Part shown: positions 4,864-6,557 of the stretch, one piece after another
Layout of the letters: each line of letters opens with the position of its first letter
How positions within the stretch are numbered: position 1 is the stretch's first letter
Source: CALGLS01 sp047626155
GTDB lineage: Bacteria; Bacteroidota; Bacteroidia; Chitinophagales; Saprospiraceae
Assembly (NCBI GenBank): GCA_047626155.1
Contig: JBLHRR010000219.1
Location: 1-6,557 of the forward strand
Reading direction: 5' to 3'
DNA: 6,557 bases
Notes under the pieces: model-generated
The model's database searches: none
Seen by the model: only the letters and a program-made list of their open reading frames with translations
What the model was told of the DNA's origin: nothing
Translations under genes and position numbers: made by a program

Positions 4864-6557
4864 ATGAAAATCTGGTTTTCCTTTTGCCTAAATCTCCTCA
4901 GTTTTTGTTCCTTTGCTCAGTTAAGTATTGTTGCAGATAACGCTCAATCCAGTTATCAAGCGGGAGAGGTAATGAACTTCCTGGTTACAAGCACTCAATC
5001 TGGCATGGCTACTTACAGCATTCGCCATGACCGTTACACGCCTCCAATAGCTACTGGAACAATTCAACTAACTGCAAACCAAACGGCCGAGATTCCATTC
5101 ACTTTAAGTGAACCGGGGATGGTTTTATGTTGGGTTAATCAAAATAATTTTAAGACGACAGGAGGAGCTGTCTTTTCTCCTTTCGATATCCATCCAATAG
5201 AAGAAGACCCTATGGATTTGATTGCTTTTTGGGACAACCTGAAAAGTGAATTGGCTGCGGTAGATATGAATTCGGTTATTACTTTTGAACAGGACCACGA
5301 TTATTCAACCACTTATAGAATCAATCTTGCAAGTATCGACAATCGAAGAGTTTATGGCTACATCTCTATCCCTGATGGAGACGGCCCTTTCCCAGCTGTT
5401 TTGAGGGTGCCACCATATGGGTCGGTAGCAAATATAGCAACACCAGATTTTGCTACAGCAGAAAGAACAGGAATGCTTGCAATGTCGATCAGCATCCACA
5501 ATACGGAACCAGATGTAGTTGACCCCAATTCCTATGAACCAGATGTTATTGACAATAATGATGAAAATTACTATCGCTACGCCGTTATTGGAGCCATCAG
5601 AGCATTGGATTATTTGGAAAGCCGACCCGATTATGATGGGCAGAATATGGCAGTTATGGGCGTAAGCCAGGGAGGCGGTTTGAGCCTGATGATTGCTGGT
5701 CTTGATGATCGGGTTAAAGTAATGGCTAACAGTAATCCTGCATTGTGCAACCACACTGGCTATAAGTATGATAAAGCAGGTGGGTTTCCCTATTATTTAC
5801 GAAAGTCTGATAACGAAGTTGGAACACAAACACATTTTGACGCAACAGTAGCAGCTACCAAATATTTTGATGCAGCTCGCTTGGCTAAATATTTTGAAGG
5901 TCCATCTCTGACTTTAATTGGTTACCGAGATACTGTTTGTCCTCCTGCCACAAGCTATGCTGCTTTCAATAATTTACCTGGGCCCAAGGTATTGGTACAA
6001 GCGAGAGAGGTTGGTCATCAACATCCGAATGAATATCAAATTGGGCGATACGATTTATTCCGTCGTTACTTTCCATCAACGCTGAGCCCGCCTTGGCCTT
6101 GGCCGGATAGCACTACGGGGTATTTTATTGAGGCTGCTGCAAATTCGATAATAGTAAACGTAAACGAATTGTTACAATTAAATGGTCAGGTCGACTTAAA
6201 TGGTTCTGCCGATGGTAACTGGACGTTCAACTGGCGGAAAATAGAAGGACCTGGTAATGCTACATTTTCGAATTCAAATAGTGAGAACCCAACGGTTAGT
6301 TTTAGTACTCCGGGAACCTATCGGCTGGAATTCAGAGCGAATGATGAAGCCATTGCCATCCCCGATAAGTTTTATACGGCCATTGATTATCTGACGATTG
6401 ATGTAAGTTGTAACAGCGTAGTTACGGAGCTAGCAGCAGTAATCTGTGAAGGAGAGGCTCTTACCATAGGGGATGAAACTTATACAGAAAGCGGAAACTA
6501 TCAACAAGACTTGTTGACGACATTCGGATGTGACAGTATTGTTATGATTGACCTTTC
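4864..6557 (+). CDS. Secreted CE7-family esterase (acetyl xylan esterase/cephalosporin C deacetylase-like), 3'-truncated
   Basis: Alpha/beta hydrolase predicted to remove acetyl or similar ester groups from saccharides outside the cell. The ATG at 4864 is chosen because a signal peptide follows at once (MKIWFSFCLNLLSFCSFAQ, cleavage near 18-19). There is no Shine-Dalgarno sequence, as is usual in Bacteroidota. Residues 20-110 are an N-terminal beta-rich domain. The CE7 catalytic domain is about 115-405: nucleophile Ser268 in GVSQGGG, Asp356 in GYRDTVCPP, and His385 (GHQHPNE) as probable third member of the triad. Residues 426-515 look like a PKD/K319L-like beta-sandwich. From about 516 a module with CEG...GCDS cysteines begins, typical of large T9SS-exported Bacteroidota proteins. 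The frame is still open after 564 codons at the window edge, so a C-terminal sorting domain is expected but not seen. CE7 enzymes are usually about 320 residues, so this one is strongly extended. The natural substrate cannot be deduced. Confidence 0.9.
   Translation, partial: MKIWFSFCLNLLSFCSFAQLSIVADNAQSSYQAGEVMNFLVTSTQSGMATYSIRHDRYTPPIATGTIQLTANQTAEIPFTLSEPGMVLCWVNQNNFKTTGGAVFSPFDIHPIEEDPMDLIAFWDNLKSELAAVDMNSVITFEQDHDYSTTYRINLASIDNRRVYGYISIPDGDGPFPAVLRVPPYGSVANIATPDFATAERTGMLAMSISIHNTEPDVVDPNSYEPDVIDNNDENYYRYAVIGAIRALDYLESRPDYDGQNMAVMGVSQGGGLSLMIAGLDDRVKVMANSNPALCNHTGYKYDKAGGFPYYLRKSDNEVGTQTHFDATVAATKYFDAARLAKYFEGPSLTLIGYRDTVCPPATSYAAFNNLPGPKVLVQAREVGHQHPNEYQIGRYDLFRRYFPSTLSPPWPWPDSTTGYFIEAAANSIIVNVNELLQLNGQVDLNGSADGNWTFNWRKIEGPGNATFSNSNSENPTVSFSTPGTYRLEFRANDEAIAIPDKFYTAIDYLTIDVSCNSVVTELAAVICEGEALTIGDETYTESGNYQQDLLTTFGCDSIVMIDL

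Noticed and set aside
5305..5754. 149-codon minus-strand ORF
   Set aside because: It lies antisense to the CE7 catalytic domain, whose frame has clear family motifs. The opposite-strand frame is a by-product.

Overview
The window most likely comes from a member of the Bacteroidota, with a marine or sediment Saprospiria/Cytophagia-type lineage as a guess. The evidence is a type IX secretion (T9SS) sorting domain at the end of the first gene, a Bacteroidota-style 'LPVELVSF' pre-sorting module, and PKD-like and 'CEG...GCDS' adhesin modules in the second gene. The second gene also has no Shine-Dalgarno sequence at its start, and a TTTG-N19-CATATTTG promoter-like element lies between the genes. 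The DNA is moderately AT-rich.

Layout. (1) Bases 1-3714, + strand: the 3' part of a large secreted subtilisin-like (S8, KP-43-like) serine protease. It carries a prodomain remnant, the catalytic domain, a jelly-roll domain, Fn3/CARDB/MAM-like beta modules and a T9SS sorting domain. Its true start and signal peptide lie before the window. (2) Bases 3715-4863: 1149 bases with no convincing protein gene. This stretch holds the protease terminator, an AT-rich spacer, a candidate promoter, three tandem near-identical copies of a 135-139-base element that each end in a strong terminator-like hairpin, and two more, unrelated terminator hairpins. One of those has ten consecutive C residues in its loop. 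(3) Bases 4864-6557, + strand: the 5' part of a secreted CE7-family (acetyl xylan esterase/cephalosporin C deacetylase-like) esterase with a C-terminal PKD-like and repeat region. It runs off the window.

The two proteins look like exported degradative enzymes, one acting on protein and one on acetylated glycans or similar esters. The terminators between them make separate transcription likely. The most unusual element is the tandem array at about 4178-4630. It looks like a small family of structured noncoding RNAs amplified in place, with a Bacteroidota-type promoter in front of the first copy. Its function cannot be read from the sequence, and I recognise no known RNA family in it.
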